From NCBI GenBank assembly GCA_041395105.1, contig JAWLBB010000002.1, positions 1 through 64,000 on the forward strand: a stretch of 64,000 nucleotides of DNA, given 5' to 3'. Positions within the stretch are counted from its first letter, which is position 1. The number at the start of each line of letters is the position of its first letter. The notes under the pieces were generated by a model, which saw only the letters and a list, made by a program, of their open reading frames with translations, did no database searches and was not told the DNA's origin. Source of the DNA: Opitutaceae bacterium. GTDB taxonomy: Bacteria > Verrucomicrobiota > Verrucomicrobiia > Opitutales > Opitutaceae. The position numbers were made by a program, and so were the translations under genes. This document shows, piece after piece, positions 61,933 through 64,000 of this stretch.

Positions 61933-63471
61933 ATGAAACCCAGATCCAACATGAAAGTAAAACACACCTTGCCCGGGCTGCTCGTCGCAGCCGCAGCCCT
62001 GTCCGCAACCCTCGGCGCCGCCTCCGCGGCACCGCCCAAATATAAGGCCGATGTGCCCTCGAGACTGATCACCCCTGATCGGGTACAGACGGGGATGTTG
62101 GGCGAACTCGACTTCACGGACGGCATGCCCAGTGAGACCACGGTCAGGAAGACCTACGATTTCCTCGACCTGTCCCGCTCCGTCGATGCGTTTCTCAACG
62201 GTATCCCGCCCACGTCCATCTACGCCATGCTGGAAGGCCTCAAGCAGGCCGGCGCGGAACCGGGCGACCTCGTGCTGTGGGAAGACCTCTATGACGCCCG
62301 CAGTCTGCTTCTGACGCCTCAGACGACCACGCCCTATGCCTTTGCCGAGATCAACGTCAAGGCGGAGCCGGCCATCGTGGAAGTCCCCGCCGGGCGCCTC
62401 GTCGGTGCGGTGGACGATGCGTTCTTCCGCTGGGTGACGGACTTTGGCGTGACCGGTCCCAATCAGGGCAAAGGCGGCAAGTATGTCTTTGTGGGTCCGG
62501 ATTATCACGGCGAGCTGCCCGATGGCTATCGCGTCGTGAATACCCCCACCTACCGCAACTGGATGTTCCTGCGGGCGCTGGTCAAGGACGGCGACCTGGA
62601 AGCGGCCACGCTGGGACTGAGGACCCAGTTCCGCATCTTCCCCCTCTCCAAGCTGGCGAACCCGCCCAAGGGAAAAGTGGTCAACGCTTCAGGAGCGAAA
62701 ATCAATACGATCCACGCCAACGATTACAACTTCTGGGAGGAATTGAATGCCGTCGTCCAGTACGAGCCCGCCGATGCCTTCAATCCTGAAATAGTGGGTC
62801 AGTTCGCCGCCATCGGGATCAAGAAGGGCAAACCCTTCGCGCCGGACGCCCGGATGAAGAAGATCCTCGAAGAGGGCGTGGCCGTCGGCAATGCCACGGC
62901 CCGCTCGATCACCTTCCGGCCCCGCTATGAGAGCGCCTATTTCTACCCGGGCAAGCGCCAGTGGTATTCCTGTTTCACGGGTGGCAGCCACGAATTCATG
63001 AACAATGGCGAGCTGGTGCTGGATGACCGTATCATGTTCCACTACTACGCCACCGCCATCACCCCGGCCATGGCCAAGCCGGCGGTCGGCACCGGTTCCG
63101 TCTACTTGATCGGTGCTCATGACTCGGAAGGCCGCTACCTCGACGGCAGCAGGACCTACTCCTGCACATTGCCGGGCCCGGTTCCCGCCAAGGATTTCTG
63201 GTCCTTCATGGTCTATGACAACCAGACCCGTTCGGTTCTGGAAACCGATCAGAAAACCGGCGGGCTCGACAGCAACAATCCGACGGTAAAGGGCAACGCC
63301 GACGGCTCCTACACCATGTGGTTCGGGCCGACGCCGCCAGCCGGCCACGAAGGCAACTGGATCCAGACCATGCCCGGCAAGGGCTACAACATCCTCCTGC
63401 GCCTCTACGGCCCGCTGGAAGCGTGGTTCGACAAGACCTGGGTGCCCGGCGACCTCGAACTGGTCGAGTGA
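61933..63471 (+). CDS. Secreted DUF1254/DUF1214 protein, copy 2
   Basis: A 512-residue paralogue of the 58445 gene, with signal LLVAAAALSATLGAASA. DUF1254 is marked by AEPAIVEVPAGRLVGAVDD, and DUF1214 by SFMVYDNQTRSVLETDQKTG and the terminal GYNILLRLYGPLEAWFDKTW. Start ATG 61933, with 61951 as an alternative close to the signal. The gene ends the visible cluster of receiver, DUF1254 copy 1, hydrolase, channel and DUF1254 copy 2. Confidence 0.88.
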   Translation: MKPRSNMKVKHTLPGLLVAAAALSATLGAASAAPPKYKADVPSRLITPDRVQTGMLGELDFTDGMPSETTVRKTYDFLDLSRSVDAFLNGIPPTSIYAMLEGLKQAGAEPGDLVLWEDLYDARSLLLTPQTTTPYAFAEINVKAEPAIVEVPAGRLVGAVDDAFFRWVTDFGVTGPNQGKGGKYVFVGPDYHGELPDGYRVVNTPTYRNWMFLRALVKDGDLEAATLGLRTQFRIFPLSKLANPPKGKVVNASGAKINTIHANDYNFWEELNAVVQYEPADAFNPEIVGQFAAIGIKKGKPFAPDARMKKILEEGVAVGNATARSITFRPRYESAYFYPGKRQWYSCFTGGSHEFMNNGELVLDDRIMFHYYATAITPAMAKPAVGTGSVYLIGAHDSEGRYLDGSRTYSCTLPGPVPAKDFWSFMVYDNQTRSVLETDQKTGGLDSNNPTVKGNADGSYTMWFGPTPPAGHEGNWIQTMPGKGYNILLRLYGPLEAWFDKTWVPGDLELVE

Positions 63472-63682
63472 TCTGAATCGGCGGCTCCACACATGACCCA
63501 AACAAGAGAACCAAGGGAGCCGGCTGGAGTGGTCCACCGCGCCATTCACGGCCCGCATTTGAAAGGCCCTGCCATGAATCCAACAGAGCCCGGTTGAGCG
63601 GGCGACCTCCTTATGTTTCACTTCCACCGAAGCCACCGGCCGACCCGTTCCACTTGAGGTGGCCCGGCATCCCTCCCAACCC

Positions 63683-64000
63683 ATGTCTCAATCCAATACT
63701 ATCATGATCAAGAAATACGCAATCATCCCCATCTTCGGGCTGATGCTCGGCGGCATGTCCGCCCAAGCCGACGTGCTCGAACTCAAGAACGGCAATGTGC
63801 TGAACGGCACATTCCACGGTGGGACGGCCACCGCGGTCGAATTCGAGGCCTATGGCAATGTCCTGACGCTGGCCACCAGCGAAATTGCCACCCTGACCTT
63901 CAGCACGCCGCCGGCACCGGCGGCACCGGCACCACAGGCGGCACCGCCCTCTCCGCCTCAGCCCGTGGCGGTTGTCCCCCGGGAGGTGACGCTTCCCGCC
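63683..64000 (+). CDS. Exported protein, N-terminal part (runs off the window)
   Basis: The frame is open from ATG 63683 to the window edge, 106 codons. A signal segment (KKYAIIPIFGLMLGGMSAQA) precedes the motif LELKNGNVLNGTFHGG, then TLATSEIATLTFS and a Pro/Ala-rich linker from about residue 75. The end is missing. ATG 63704 is an alternative start. The family is not identified; the KNGNVLNGTF element suggests a small beta-barrel-like domain followed by a low-complexity stretch. Confidence 0.6.
   Translation, partial: MSQSNTIMIKKYAIIPIFGLMLGGMSAQADVLELKNGNVLNGTFHGGTATAVEFEAYGNVLTLATSEIATLTFSTPPAPAAPAPQAAPPSPPQPVAVVPREVTLPA

Overview
The window is a GC-rich chromosomal segment that reads like a member of the Verrucomicrobiota, probably Opitutales-like. 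The evidence is a GloVer-repeat protein, several formylglycine sulfatases, a DUF1080 domain, glycan-degrading enzymes, many secreted or lipoprotein products and a WxxxDP-repeat protein. The assignment rests on gene content only, because no rRNA or marker gene is present.

Layout. 1-9 kb: the end of a GH29 fucosidase, a purple-acid-phosphatase-like enzyme, an Asp-rich calcium-binding-type protein, a GloVer-repeat protein and a helical-repeat protein. 9-17.2 kb: an OmpR/EnvZ-type two-component pair, then a minus-strand set of NAD-dependent epimerase, DUF1080/DUF4038 glycosidase-like lipoprotein and cytoplasmic sulfatase, with a divergent uncharacterised protein. 17.2-18.2 kb: a sigma-54-type operon of two tiny membrane peptides and a TonB C-terminal-domain protein. 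18.3-34.7 kb: M14 peptidase, SOUL, DUF4174, dienelactone hydrolase, secreted sulfatase, heparinase-like protein, two tandem acyltransferases, TrhO, RDD, cyclopropane synthase, rhodanese and DUF2189 protein. 34.8-35.4 kb: a second copy of the sigma-54/tiny-peptide locus. 35.5-42.9 kb: MFS transporter, tRNA-Arg with tandem copies of its 3' end, a frameshifted lipoprotein, Gfo/Idh/MocA dehydrogenase with sugar epimerase, sulfatase and HAD phosphatase. 43-64 kb: a wHTH-TolB-TPR regulator, outer-membrane channel-like proteins, a compositionally foreign arylsulfatase beside the remnant of another, decayed DUF1254/DUF1214 sequence, and a FixL/FixJ-like system leading into two intact DUF1254/DUF1214 proteins, an alpha/beta hydrolase and an outer-membrane protein.

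How the genes fit together. Much of the segment looks like uptake and breakdown of sulfated glycans or other sulfated and hydrophobic compounds: four intact sulfatases with differing active-site motifs, a fucosidase, a heparinase-like protein, an apiosidase-like domain, sugar oxidoreductases and channels. Two sensor systems probably tie local operons to external signals.

The most novel signal is the pair of small-peptide loci at 17.27-18.25 kb and 34.87-35.41 kb. Each has a 16-bp GTCCC-N6-GGGAC inverted repeat exactly 129 bp (centre to GG) upstream of a GG-N10-GC sigma-54-type promoter. Each promoter is followed by two homologous single-helix peptides of 34-37 residues with G-poor, Shine-Dalgarno-less leaders, and then by a hairpin terminator. 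I do not recognise this system.
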